From Deltaproteobacteria bacterium (lineage in GTDB: Bacteria > JAEEML01): a DNA stretch of 19,255 nt. Of this stretch, positions 6,911-15,146 are shown in pieces. The notes beneath the pieces are model-generated. The model searched no databases. It was not told the origin of the DNA and saw only the letters and a program-made list of their open reading frames with translations. The position numbers were made by a program, and so were the translations under genes. Position 1 is the first letter of the stretch, and the number at the start of each line of letters is the position of its first letter. The stretch lies in the NCBI GenBank assembly GCA_016283195.1, contig JAEEML010000049.1, forward strand, positions 1 through 19,255, in the 5' to 3' direction.

Positions 6911-8014
6911 TTAATCTAAATATTCGCGCTTAACCGGCAGAATAAGGCGGTAAGATGTAAGTTGATCCGGCTCGCTGAAAATTATCTCCAGCCGGGCCGT
7001 ATAGGAGGGCAATTTCGGCAATTTTGTCACCACCAGGGTAAGAGGAGGAGCATCTGGGATAATAGCCGGAAAATCACTAATAATATCAGCCTCTTTCCCG
7101 TGGCCTTCCTGCACTTTGGCCCCGCTTTTATCAAAAATATCAATTTGGTAAGAGAGCGGCTCCTTTATTTTACCCCAAACGGCAAAGTAATATTCCACTT
7201 TCGAGCTGCTATCGCTTTCCTCAAAAACCAGTTTTGAACGGAGTAAATCCCAGCGCACACCGCGGGTTATGCTGGTGGCTTCCGGGGCATAATTTTTATT
7301 TACGAGCTCCAGGAGTTCGCGATATTTGGCCTCCTGGTTCAATAGCTCCTGGGGAAAGGCGGTTAATTTGCGCTCAAAAATTAAATAATTATAGGCCATG
7401 GCTTGGCCGCCGTCGGGATTTAAATTGCTAAAACAAAAAGCTAGCGGGCTAAAACTTTTAGCCATTTGGTAAGTATTGGTGATGCGGCTCAAATTATCGT
7501 AATAATCAGCCAAAGGTTGGCCGGCGTTTTTTAAGTAGGTGCGATCGTCCTTTATGGCCAGTGCTCCTTGGGCCTCCAAAAGGGCATCATGGAGCCTTCT
7601 AAGCTGCTCCTTATAATCCAGAGCCGGTTGCCAATAGCTGGTAACTTTCCAGTTGCCGTCTTCTTTTATCAGCGGGAGCATACAGCTAAAAGCCTTATCG
7701 TCGCCGCGCAAGGTTATCTCCAGGCTGGTAATGGCATCGGTAGGCGATTGGCGCAGTACAGTGGCATGGCAGATGTCTCTTTTTTGCAAAAGGCGCAAAT
7801 CAAAAGTCCGCTGATCCCAGTTAAAGTGGCTATAATCATTTTCTGAAATCTCAGCCCGATTGCGTGCGGAAAGAAGATTATAGGCGCTCTCAAGTTGGCC
7901 GGCGGCGTGGAAGGCGCAAAAATCTTCCGCGGCTTTTTCCGGTGAAGAGCAAGCGACAAATGTCATAACAGTCGGTATTAAAAACAAAAACAATGCTTTC
8001 TCTTTTTTCGGCAT
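6911..8014 (-). CDS. Predicted lipoprotein of unknown function
   Basis: The product has 367 residues. A lysine-containing N-terminus and a hydrophobic stretch end at FVAC, a plausible though not ideal lipobox (Cys at about 22). The region after it, SPEKAAEDFCAFHAAGQLESAYNLL within the first 60 residues, has the look of NTF2-like/DUF4878-type lipoprotein domains, in which a small helical start is followed by a curved sheet. The remaining 240 residues mix helices and strands without a motif I know. The ATG (8012-8014) follows AGGGG. The gene is alone on its strand and faces away from the + strand lipoprotein at 8224. Localisation to the envelope is inferred from the signal; the function is unknown. 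Confidence 0.75.
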   Translation of the reverse strand: MPKKEKALFLFLIPTVMTFVACSSPEKAAEDFCAFHAAGQLESAYNLLSARNRAEISENDYSHFNWDQRTFDLRLLQKRDICHATVLRQSPTDAITSLEITLRGDDKAFSCMLPLIKEDGNWKVTSYWQPALDYKEQLRRLHDALLEAQGALAIKDDRTYLKNAGQPLADYYDNLSRITNTYQMAKSFSPLAFCFSNLNPDGGQAMAYNYLIFERKLTAFPQELLNQEAKYRELLELVNKNYAPEATSITRGVRWDLLRSKLVFEESDSSSKVEYYFAVWGKIKEPLSYQIDIFDKSGAKVQEGHGKEADIISDFPAIIPDAPPLTLVVTKLPKLPSYTARLEIIFSEPDQLTSYRLILPVKREYLD

Positions 8015-8035
8015 GGAAAACCCCTGATTTTTACT

Positions 8036-8060
8036 GGCGGCGCATTTACTAATGCCCGCC
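8036..8060 (-). repeat. Imperfect 10-bp hairpin in the lipoprotein leader
   Basis: GGCGG (8036-8040) pairs with CCGCC (8056-8060) and GCATT (8042-8046) with AATGC (8051-8055), with one bulged C and a 4-base loop. It lies 22-46 bases upstream of the ATG of the - strand lipoprotein gene, so it would fall in that message's leader. It could stabilise or regulate the message. Confidence 0.4.
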
Positions 8061-8148
8061 GGTTTTCACTACAACATTTTTTAGTGCGGTTGCAATATCC
8101 CCATTTGCCGGCAGTGTTTGTTAAAGGCTATTTTGCTCACCTCCAATA

Positions 8149-8176
8149 TTGACTTTTGAGGCAATAACAATAGAAT
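8149..8176 (+). promoter_or_regulatory. Sigma-70-type promoter of the Ig-like lipoprotein gene
   Basis: TTGACT (8149-8154) and TAGAAT (8171-8176) are each one mismatch from consensus and are separated by 16 bases. The predicted start is at about 8183. That gives a leader of about 40 bases containing a very strong Shine-Dalgarno, AGGAGG (8208-8213). Confidence 0.7.
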
Positions 8177-8223
8177 GATTAAGGCTGTTTTTTTCAAATC
8201 TGTTTTCAGGAGGAGAAAGAGCA

Positions 8224-8919
8224 ATGAAAAAAGCGGGATTATTATTAAGCACGGTTTTGACGGTATTTTTAGCTGCTTCTTGTAGCCATCCGGTGAATGG
8301 TGAAGAAGGCGAAAAAGGTTGCGGCAAGTGCCCTGAAGGCACAGAGTGCAATGTAGCTACCAATAAGTGCGAAACTCTTTGCAACGAAGATGACGATTGT
8401 GGCTCATGCTCAAAATGCGAGCAAAATTTTTGCAATAAATATGCTGATTTCTGTGTTGTTAAGGTGGAGCCGGAATCAAATGCCACCAATGTGCCGATTA
8501 GCCGCCAAACCATGAAAATAACCTTCAGCGGTGAAGTTAATCCCAACAGTGTAACTTCGGCCAATATCGGTCTTTTGCGTAATGATAACGAGCCTATTAC
8601 CAGCACTCCAAAAGCTTCCGGTAAGGAGGTGGAACTTTCTATCGGCACCATTTTAAGCCCGGCCACCAAATATACAATTTGGGTAGCTAAAGAGTTGCAA
8701 TCAAAAGATTTTATCTTTTTAAATGAGCGCTTTGAATCCAGCTTCAACACTGTGCGCAGTGATTCAACAGCCGCCGGCCCGGCCGGTTTTGGCCTCTCAC
8801 CGGTGGCCGGGCAAATGAAGGGCGGCAAATATACTCTTGATGTCGTCGGCGGCCCTATTGCCGGTACTGCCGAAAAAGGTGGCAGCCAAGTGACTGTCAG
8901 CGATGGCTTCTGGAAATAA
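8224..8919 (+). CDS. Cys-rich lipoprotein with bacterial Ig-like (Big_5/SbsA-type) domain
   Basis: The product has 231 residues, with a strong AGGAGG before the ATG. The signal peptide ends in the lipobox LAASC (Cys at about 20). Residues about 31-78 form a compact Cys-rich module with roughly a dozen cysteines. Residues about 80-180 look like an SbsA-type Ig-like domain: the start VVKVEPESNATNVPISRQ and the phrase MKITFSGEVNPNSV are typical. The C-terminus has GGKYTLDVVGGPIAGTAEKG and ends VSDGFWK, echoing a glycine-rich extracytoplasmic motif ending in GFW that I recall from other secreted proteins. It is likely a surface lipoprotein of unknown role. It has its own promoter and converges with the DUF192 gene. 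Confidence 0.88.
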   Translation: MKKAGLLLSTVLTVFLAASCSHPVNGEEGEKGCGKCPEGTECNVATNKCETLCNEDDDCGSCSKCEQNFCNKYADFCVVKVEPESNATNVPISRQTMKITFSGEVNPNSVTSANIGLLRNDNEPITSTPKASGKEVELSIGTILSPATKYTIWVAKELQSKDFIFLNERFESSFNTVRSDSTAAGPAGFGLSPVAGQMKGGKYTLDVVGGPIAGTAEKGGSQVTVSDGFWK

Positions 8920-8933
8920 GCAATAATCTTCCC

Positions 8934-9437
8934 TTATCTTTCTGTAATTTCTTTTAAATCAGCCATATCCCCGGTGGTTATTCCCAGTTTTTGGCAGAGT
9001 CCGCCGTTTATTTCTAAAACATAGCGACTTTTTTGGCCGACAGAACGGCTTTCTAAAGTGAGCGGCTCGGCTTCATGAACTATGCCCACTATCTGACCGC
9101 CGGAGGAAATAAAGAGCATATCGAGGGGAATGAGAGTGTTTTTCATCCAGAAAGAGCGCACGGCATCATCCGCAAAAATAAAGAGCATACCTTGCCCTCT
9201 GGGTAAACTTTCACGGTGCATGAGGCCAACCATGTGCTCATGGGGAGTTTTTGCGAGTTCTACTTTAAATTCATATACCTCGCCGCTTTTAGCTGTTATG
9301 GTAAGGCGCGATAAGTGCTGTTCATTTAAAACTTCGGCGCCGTTTTTGGCTGGTGCATGGCCGGAGCAGGACCAAAAACTCGCCAAGGCACAAAAAATCA
9401 GCGTCCGAACAATATAAGGCGATTTTAAAAGTTGCAT
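8934..9437 (-). CDS. DUF192 family protein, exported
   Basis: The product has 167 residues. An N-terminal hydrophobic stretch ends near WSCSGHAP, where Cys24 may be lipidated, although the preceding residues fit a lipobox poorly; a plain signal peptide is possible. The rest is a full DUF192 domain with the diagnostic stretches MVGLMHRESLP, GMLFIF, FWMKNTLIPLDMLFI and YVLEINGG. The biochemical role of DUF192 is not established. It is the last gene of a four-gene operon: its ATG directly abuts the stop of the Cys-rich lipoprotein gene, with a poor ribosome-binding site, so translation probably depends on coupling. Confidence 0.92.
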   Translation of the reverse strand: MQLLKSPYIVRTLIFCALASFWSCSGHAPAKNGAEVLNEQHLSRLTITAKSGEVYEFKVELAKTPHEHMVGLMHRESLPRGQGMLFIFADDAVRSFWMKNTLIPLDMLFISSGGQIVGIVHEAEPLTLESRSVGQKSRYVLEINGGLCQKLGITTGDMADLKEITER

Positions 9438-9920
9438 TTATTTTTGATCTTTATCACTGGTTCTTGGCTGGCAACGTTTGAAAGTGGCGGTGGCGTCGGT
9501 GGTAGTGGAGGCTATAGTGGCACATTGATAAAGCTTTACATCCTGGCAATCGGAATCTTTTTCGCAAGGAGCAAAGACACAATAAGCTTCACCGGCATGG
9601 GCCCCCAAATCCTGCACGGCTTGGCAAGTAAAACCATCAGGACAGGGATTATTGTCATCACAACGGCGCGAACAGTATGGGGGCATATTGAGGTGATTTA
9701 AGCAGATAAAAGTCTCGCAAATACCGTCTTGCAAGATTTGTTCATCAGTGATTACCGGCTCTTCACCAACCACAATTTCGTTTTTATTGACGCCTTCCGA
9801 CCATTTTTTTTCATCAACGGCGCAGGGAGTGCCCAAATCTTCTTTATTGCAAGAAGCCAAAAAAGCGGGCAGGAAGCATCCAAAAATTACTAAAATTACT
9901 TTTCTTTTTTGTATTGACAC
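9438..9920 (-). CDS. Cys-rich lipoprotein (paralogue B)
   Basis: The product has 160 residues and starts at GTG (9918-9920) behind GAGGAG with 8-base spacing. This start lies 25 bases inside the end of the upstream gene, so the two are coupled. The signal peptide ends in lipobox LASC (Cys at about 24). The mature part carries a Cys array: DLGTPC, GICETFIC, YCSRRC, NPCPDGFTC, AYCVFAPC, SDCQ, YQC, KRC. Almost the same order occurs in the protein encoded just upstream, so the two are tandem duplicates. The YCSxxC...CPxGFTC pattern is one I associate with Myxococcota envelope proteins. It is probably disulfide-rich outside the cytoplasm; the function is unknown. Confidence 0.88.
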   Translation of the reverse strand: MSIQKRKVILVIFGCFLPAFLASCNKEDLGTPCAVDEKKWSEGVNKNEIVVGEEPVITDEQILQDGICETFICLNHLNMPPYCSRRCDDNNPCPDGFTCQAVQDLGAHAGEAYCVFAPCEKDSDCQDVKLYQCATIASTTTDATATFKRCQPRTSDKDQK

Positions 9921-10327
9921 AGCTTAATCTCCTCGCGCGGGTGCACATTAGGCATGGTTACACAATTAAAAAGCTCTTCATCACCGCAATCGGCAGCGCT
10001 TTTACACTCTTTAAAAGCACAAAATTTATTTTTGGCATAAGGACCTATTTCTTGCACCTGGCGGCAGGTAAAACCAAGCGGGCAACCGCCGTCATTGCGG
10101 CATTTTTGGCTGCAATAGCCGGAGGAGCCTTTGGTGGCGATACAAATGTATGAGGCACAGTCAAAGGCCAGGTCCTGTGAAACAACCTCATTGACCGAGG
10201 TCATATTTTCTGCTGTATCACTGGCGGCATCTAAAGTTAGCGGGCAGGCTTTGCCGAGGTCGTGATCGGCACAAGAAGCCAGCGGTAATGCGGCTAGTAG
10301 CAAAATAAGAAAGCGCTTATAAGCCAT
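9896..10327 (-). CDS. Cys-rich lipoprotein (paralogue A)
   Basis: The product has 143 residues from the ATG at 10325-10327, chosen because AGGA lies 8 bases before it and the signal peptide begins there; an open extension to 10399 would put 24 charged residues before the signal. The lipobox is LASC (Cys at about 19). The mature region repeats its neighbour's plan: DLGKAC, FDCASYIC, YCSQKC, GGCPLGFTC, KFCAFKEC, ADC, FNC, LC. Spacer segments between Cys clusters differ strongly, so the disulfide frame is what is conserved. It follows the Rsm22-like gene by 49 bases in the same orientation. Confidence 0.88.
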   Translation of the reverse strand: MAYKRFLILLLAALPLASCADHDLGKACPLTLDAASDTAENMTSVNEVVSQDLAFDCASYICIATKGSSGYCSQKCRNDGGCPLGFTCRQVQEIGPYAKNKFCAFKECKSAADCGDEELFNCVTMPNVHPREEIKLCQYKKEK

Positions 10328-10376
10328 TAGTAAATTCCTTTTACCGCGCTTCAGCCAGAAGCGCCGGGCTATTATA

Positions 10377-11783
10377 TCATGAGCCTTCGCGGCTAACAAG
10401 AGACTTGCGCCGCGGAAACCACAAAACTCCGCGCCTGGGATAAACGGCCTTCTCCGGCTCCTTAGTCGTTAATTTGGCGGAAAAGGTGGCTTCTTCCAAA
10501 AGAAAAGCCGGATTATCATCTTTTGTTTGTTGCAAAATCATTTCTTTTGCACCGCAAAGTTGCAATTTATAACAGTGTTTTGATTTTACCGGAATAAAGC
10601 CGCTGACCAGGCGGGCCATGCCCGGGCAAGAGCGCACTTTTTGTGCCAGAGCGGCTATTGGGCCATCGGCCCAGGGGGTAAAAGCCCAGTATGACCAGCG
10701 CAAAAGCGTATGATCAAGAGAAGTTACATGATCCAGCTCTTCTATTAAGCGCGGGCGCGTCCAGGCACGCTCACTATGGCACCAATCTTTGCCGCCGATA
10801 AAAAGGCGGCAACTTTCATCGTGCAGACAGGGGGCGAGGGTATAAAGGCGCTCTTTAAGAGTTTCCCGACAGGCCAGCAAAGTAGTTGTGCAATCTTTGG
10901 TAGCCGGCTCGATTACCGTGACAAAACCAAGCCCCGGAGCCAGGCGGCTCTCTAAAAGAGTGCGTAAATTTTCGGCTTTTTCTTCCAAAACGTTGCGCCT
11001 GCTGGCACCTATGACCTCGTTTAAAATATTGGCCATTAAAATAATGTGATAACCACCGGCTACTTTGGGCGCCTCCTGCAAAATATCGCCGCGAATAGTG
11101 CGTATTTTAAGGCGCGAATCTTTAGGCTCGCTAAGCCCCAAATAGTGAGCAAGCGGCCCGATATCAGCGAGTAATTGCGGAGCTTTGTCCACAAAATCTA
11201 GTTCAATATTCATCTCCTTCGGCATAAGAGTAAGGAGAGTAGCGGCGCAGGCCAGGCCGGCACTGCCCGGGCCGGATCCAAGGTCCAAGAGACGCACAAC
11301 CTTGCAGCCATCTTCGCCCGGCTCTATTTTTTGGAGCAAGATTGTGAGTATTTCCTGCAATTCCCCCATGATAGCAAAAGTGCGGGCGGCATTTAAAAGA
11401 AAATAGTGGCCGAGGTAAGCAGCTCTGAGGCCGGTTTTTTGAAAGAGATTGGGCTTCATTTGGCCGCGGGCGTGGTTGTAAATCTCGGCCAGTTCGGCTA
11501 CATCGTTCCCCAGTAGGCGGGCGAGAGACGGCGCGTCATTTACTTTGGCAGCTCCGTGCTTGGGCCGATAATGTTCCAAAAGATAAGCGGCAAGTCCGTC
11601 TTCCCACTCTCGCGGAATGTAGCGCGGGCGGGGCAAAAAAGCGCGATTTTCTCTTTCCCCGGCTAATTTTTTGGCTGCTACCACCGGCTTAATTCTCTCT
11701 CGCGGTGATTTATTTAGTTTTTCATTTGTTGATTGCACTTTAGGTAATGTTTCAAAATTACTCTTTTTTTCTGTTCTTTTCAT
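10377..11783 (-). CDS. Rsm22-like ribosomal small-subunit methyltransferase homologue
   Basis: The product has 468 residues from the ATG at 11781-11783 behind AAGG; a TTG at 11807 is the alternative. It is basic in the first 60 residues. An S-adenosylmethionine-binding motif LLDLGSGPG lies at about 165-173, and a later LMANILNEV segment follows at about 250. A Cys group (PCLHDESC, DWCHSE and a later SCPG, at about 319, 325, 335 and 386) matches the iron-sulfur motif of Rsm22/METTL17. The family is linked to mitochondrial and bacterial small-subunit assembly; its methyltransferase activity is unproven in many members. It heads an operon with two Cys-rich lipoproteins and a DUF192 protein, an unrelated-looking set. 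Confidence 0.87.
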   Translation of the reverse strand: MKRTEKKSNFETLPKVQSTNEKLNKSPRERIKPVVAAKKLAGERENRAFLPRPRYIPREWEDGLAAYLLEHYRPKHGAAKVNDAPSLARLLGNDVAELAEIYNHARGQMKPNLFQKTGLRAAYLGHYFLLNAARTFAIMGELQEILTILLQKIEPGEDGCKVVRLLDLGSGPGSAGLACAATLLTLMPKEMNIELDFVDKAPQLLADIGPLAHYLGLSEPKDSRLKIRTIRGDILQEAPKVAGGYHIILMANILNEVIGASRRNVLEEKAENLRTLLESRLAPGLGFVTVIEPATKDCTTTLLACRETLKERLYTLAPCLHDESCRLFIGGKDWCHSERAWTRPRLIEELDHVTSLDHTLLRWSYWAFTPWADGPIAALAQKVRSCPGMARLVSGFIPVKSKHCYKLQLCGAKEMILQQTKDDNPAFLLEEATFSAKLTTKEPEKAVYPRRGVLWFPRRKSLVSREGS

Positions 11784-11862
11784 GCATCGTGCCTTAACTT
11801 TTAGCAAAATTTGGCCTTTTTAAAATTCGAGCCAATATCTTTAGCTGATACTCCCTTTTCTG

Positions 11863-11891
11863 TTGCACTTCAAGAAGATGATGACTATAAA
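11863..11891 (+). promoter_or_regulatory. Possible promoter of the EF-G-like gene
   Basis: TATAAA (11886-11891) is one mismatch from the -10 consensus. TTGCAC (11863-11868) lies 17 bases upstream and shares only the TTG with the -35 consensus. The start would be at about 11898, giving a leader of about 45 bases ending in AAAGGAG. Confidence 0.5.
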
Positions 11892-11942
11892 AGCTTGTAA
11901 CACTTTCCGGCAATTAGCTCGGATGCCAAAGGAGTAGTAAGG

Positions 11943-14039
11943 ATGAGCACTTTTGAAAGCAAGGACATTCGCAACATCGCTCTAGTTGGTCACAAAGGTA
12001 CAGGCAAGACATCGGCCGCTGAGGCCATGCTCTTTACCAGTGGTGTGACTACCCGCCTCAACAAAGTTGACGATGGCAACTCAATTCTCGACACCGATCC
12101 GGAGGAGCAAAAACGCATATCATCGCTTGCTCTCCATGTAGCTAATTGTGAGTGGAAAGGGGCTAAAATCAACATTTTAGACACCCCTGGAGATGGCAAT
12201 TTCTTCCAATTTACCCAAAACGCCATTTGTGTAGCTGAAGGCATTATCTCTTTTGTCAGCGCCCCCGACGGTGTTGAAGCCCAAACGCTGCGCACTTACA
12301 AAATGGCCGATGAGCGCAAGATTCCCAAAATTATCTTTATTTCCAAGATGGATCGTGAACGGGCCGACTTTTTGGGCTGCTTTAAACAAATTAAAGAGCG
12401 CATGGCTCCCGACGCCATTCCCATGGTTTTGCCTATCGGTAAAGAAGATTCCTTTAAAGGCATTGTTGATCTCATCAATATGAATGCCCGCATTTTCGAG
12501 AGTGATGGCAAGGGCAAATTCCATTTGGAAGATGTTCCGGCCGATATGCTGGAACTCGCCAAAGAGCAGCGTTACAAACTAATGGAAGAGGTGGCCGGCA
12601 CCGATGAAAAGCTGCTTGATAAATTTATGGAAACCGATGAGCTGTCACAGGAAGAATTGGTGAGCGGTACTTCCAATGCTCTGAAAAACCACCTTTTAAC
12701 ACCTGTCCTCGTGGGCTCAGCTGTGCGCAACATGGGTATTCCCATGCTCATGGATATGATTGTCAACTTGATGCCCTCACCGCTGGAGGGGCCGCTTCAT
12801 CCCTCGCACGATAAAGACGGCAAGGAAGTGGAAATTCCCCGCGATCAGCATGGTGATACTAACGCCATTGTCTTTACTACTTTGGTGGATCAACACGCCG
12901 GCAAAATCAATATTATGAAAGTTTTGTCCGGTACGCTCTCTTCCGACAGCACTATTTACAATGTGCGCAAAAACAATAACCAAGAGCGCCTCGGTACTTT
13001 GCTCGCTCTTCAGGGGCGTAAAACCGAAGGTATCGATAAAGCGGTTATGGGTGATATTTGCGGAGTTGCCAAACTAAAAGATACCGACACCGGCGACACT
13101 TTAGCGAGTACTCCAGATGCTCCGCAACTCGATTTGCCACCTATCCCGCCGATTTTGATTTCTTATCGCCTCTTGCCGAAAAACAAGAATGATATTGATA
13201 AAATAGGCCAGGGTATCAAGCGCCTGCAAGAAGAAGATCAGGCTTATGGTTTCGGCCATGACGAAATCACCCAGGATCTCGTGCTTTCCGGTTGCGGCGT
13301 CACACACCTCGAAGTGGCTTTGGAGCGTTTGCGCCGCCGCTACGGTATTGATGTCGATTTGGCCCCCATCAATGTGCCTTACCGCGAAACTATCACCAAG
13401 CGGGTGGACAACATCGAAGGCAAGCATAAAAAACAATCCGGCGGTCGTGGCCAGTTTGGTGTGGCTATTTTGAATGTCATGCCTAATCCCGGCAAGGGCT
13501 ATGAATATGTCAACTGCATTGTGGGCGGCGCCATTCCCAAACAGTGGATCCCCTCAGTTGATAAAGGTATTCAAAATGCCCTTAAACAGGGTATTGTGGC
13601 CGGTTATCCGGTGGTGGATATTAAAGTTGAATGTATCGATGGTAAATATCACGATGTCGATAGTTCCGAAATGTCCTTCCAAATTGCCGGCTCCAAGGGT
13701 ATTAAAGCGGCTATGGCTCAGGCCAAGCCGGTGATTTTGGAACCCATCATGGAGATGGAAGTTATTGTCCCCGAAGAGAACATGGGCGATATCATGGGCA
13801 ATTTGAATAGCCGCCGCGGGCGTATTTTGGGCATGGATACCAAAGATGGTCTCTCCACCATTAAAGCCAATGTGCCGATGGCCGAAGTGTTGATGTTTGC
13901 TCCAGATTTGCACTCGGTTACCGCCGGTCGTGGCACCTTCACCATGAAGCTCGTCTCTTATGAGCGCGTGCCCGACCAATTAGTGCCCAAGATTGTGGCC
14001 GATAGCCCGGTTAAACCTAAAGCCGAAGAAGAAGAATAA
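11943..14039 (+). CDS. EF-G-like translational GTPase (paralogue type)
   Basis: The product has 698 residues behind AAAGGAG. The domain order is that of EF-G: GTPase, beta barrel, domain III, domain IV (HKKQSGGRGQFG, then KYHDVDSSE) and domain V (SRRGRILGMD, then GRGTFTMKLVSYERVP). The P loop is GHKGTGKT (16-23). Two GTPase motifs differ from canonical EF-G: DTPGH is DTPGD (80-84), so the catalytic histidine is Asp84, and NKMD is SKMD (134-137). Switch I is also shortened to DPEEQKRISS. These features place it among EF-G-like paralogues rather than the main translocase, which would be encoded elsewhere. Its precise role (ribosome recycling, stress or other) cannot be read here. Confidence 0.9.
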   Translation: MSTFESKDIRNIALVGHKGTGKTSAAEAMLFTSGVTTRLNKVDDGNSILDTDPEEQKRISSLALHVANCEWKGAKINILDTPGDGNFFQFTQNAICVAEGIISFVSAPDGVEAQTLRTYKMADERKIPKIIFISKMDRERADFLGCFKQIKERMAPDAIPMVLPIGKEDSFKGIVDLINMNARIFESDGKGKFHLEDVPADMLELAKEQRYKLMEEVAGTDEKLLDKFMETDELSQEELVSGTSNALKNHLLTPVLVGSAVRNMGIPMLMDMIVNLMPSPLEGPLHPSHDKDGKEVEIPRDQHGDTNAIVFTTLVDQHAGKINIMKVLSGTLSSDSTIYNVRKNNNQERLGTLLALQGRKTEGIDKAVMGDICGVAKLKDTDTGDTLASTPDAPQLDLPPIPPILISYRLLPKNKNDIDKIGQGIKRLQEEDQAYGFGHDEITQDLVLSGCGVTHLEVALERLRRRYGIDVDLAPINVPYRETITKRVDNIEGKHKKQSGGRGQFGVAILNVMPNPGKGYEYVNCIVGGAIPKQWIPSVDKGIQNALKQGIVAGYPVVDIKVECIDGKYHDVDSSEMSFQIAGSKGIKAAMAQAKPVILEPIMEMEVIVPEENMGDIMGNLNSRRGRILGMDTKDGLSTIKANVPMAEVLMFAPDLHSVTAGRGTFTMKLVSYERVPDQLVPKIVADSPVKPKAEEEE

Positions 14040-14049
14040 TCCCCAAATT

Positions 14050-14472
14050 ATGAAGTTATTCCTCCCCGGTCCGGAGCCGCGTGAAAGTAATCAAACGCTC
14101 TGGATTCTCGCTATCGGCAATCTCATACTCCTTGTTATTGCCCGTTTTATGGGCTCTTGGCTGGTTTCGGCCAAACATGATGCGGTGCCCTTTCTCACCT
14201 GCTTTTTTCGCAAGGTCACCGGCCATTACTGCCCCTTTTGCGGCATGACCCGCTCTTTTAACGCTGCTATGCACGGTGAATTTGGACGGGCTTTTTATGA
14301 AAACCCCATGGGCCCGGTGCTAATAATTTCCGGCCTTTTGCTCTTTTTCTGGCAATGCCTGGCTCTTTTAATAAAGCGCCACCCGGCGGAGAAAGTGTGG
14401 AAAATACTTGGCAAAACGCTCTTTGTTATGCTGCTTATTAACTGGATTTATCTCTTTTTTGCCAAAGTGTGA
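14050..14472 (+). CDS. DUF2752 membrane protein
   Basis: The product has 140 residues from the ATG at 14050, ten bases after the EF-G-like stop; the upstream GAAGAAGAAG of that gene's end could serve as a weak ribosome-binding site. The DUF2752 signature is clear: TGHYCPFCGMTRSFNAAMHG at about residues 55-75, with the CPxCG pair and the TRS motif. Membrane segments lie at about 18-38, 85-110 and 120-138. The family is widespread and uncharacterised; the CPxCG motif suggests metal binding. Cotranscription with the GTPase gene is likely from spacing. Confidence 0.88.
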   Translation: MKLFLPGPEPRESNQTLWILAIGNLILLVIARFMGSWLVSAKHDAVPFLTCFFRKVTGHYCPFCGMTRSFNAAMHGEFGRAFYENPMGPVLIISGLLLFFWQCLALLIKRHPAEKVWKILGKTLFVMLLINWIYLFFAKV

Positions 14473-14485
14473 GATTATAAAAGGC

Positions 14486-15136
14486 TTACGCTTCTTCAGC
14501 TAAAACAGCTTTGATATAAGCGGCGTCAAAAATGCCTTCGCGGGTAATCACTACCTCGCCGTCCTCAATATCCACCACTGTGGAAGATACCGACTTGGTG
14601 AGCTCGCCGGCCTCGATGAAAAGATCGATGCGGCTGGCAAAATTTTTCTTAATCATGGCCGGCGACTGAGCGCCGCTCTTTTTTTGCTTATTGGCACTGG
14701 AGACCAATACCGGGCGGCCCAAAAGTTTAACCACCTGGCGGGCTACCGGCGAGGCCGGCACGCGTACGCCCAATTTGCCATGGACTCTGGTGAGCTCTTT
14801 GACTACCTGTGGCGGCAGGTTGTCACTCGGGGGTAAAAGGATAGTAAGCGGCCCGGGCCAGCACTTTTCCATGAGCTTTTTAGCCGCGTTGTCCACGCCG
14901 CTCACCACCTGTTTCAGCATAGCTGTATCGGCCACAAAGATGAGCGATGGGGCCTTTTGGGTGCGGCTTTTACATTGCAAAAGGGTAATAACCGCTTTGC
15001 TGTTGGTGGCATCCACCATAAAGCGGTACGAGCCGTTGCAGGGCATACAAACGAGGCCGCCCCGCTCCAAAACTGCACAAATTTGGCCGTTGTGGCCGCC
15101 GATAAGTCCTTCATTGGGTACTGTAATAGTATTCAC
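14486..15136 (-). CDS. YrdC/Sua5-like protein with altered substrate motif
   Basis: The product has 216 residues and starts at GTG (15134-15136) behind GAGGAG with 7-base spacing. The YrdC fold is recognisable from WPGPLTILL (93-101), LGVRVPASPVAR, RPVLVSSANK (SSAN 146-149) and STVVDIEDG...ITREG near the end. YrdC/Sua5 make threonylcarbamoyl-AMP for tRNA t6A. The KxR and SxN tetrad residues (K56, R58, S147, N149) are kept. The hallmark PTDTVYGL, however, is replaced by PCNGSYRF at 32-39, removing most of the conserved pocket residues. It may be a YciO-like or otherwise repurposed paralogue. It is a single gene, convergent with the DUF2752 gene 13 bases away, with a structured leader. Confidence 0.85.
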   Translation of the reverse strand: MNTITVPNEGLIGGHNGQICAVLERGGLVCMPCNGSYRFMVDATNSKAVITLLQCKSRTQKAPSLIFVADTAMLKQVVSGVDNAAKKLMEKCWPGPLTILLPPSDNLPPQVVKELTRVHGKLGVRVPASPVARQVVKLLGRPVLVSSANKQKKSGAQSPAMIKKNFASRIDLFIEAGELTKSVSSTVVDIEDGEVVITREGIFDAAYIKAVLAEEA

Positions 15137-15146
15137 GTTAAAGCTC

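Noticed and set aside
8121-8828. 235-codon - strand frame antisense to the Ig-like lipoprotein gene
   Set aside because: The + strand gene has a strong promoter, ribosome-binding site, lipobox and recognisable domains; the antisense product has none of these.
9914-10153. 79-codon + strand frame opposite the Cys-rich lipoprotein
   Set aside because: It is a shadow of the - strand gene, which has a lipobox, ordered cysteines and a clear ribosome-binding site.
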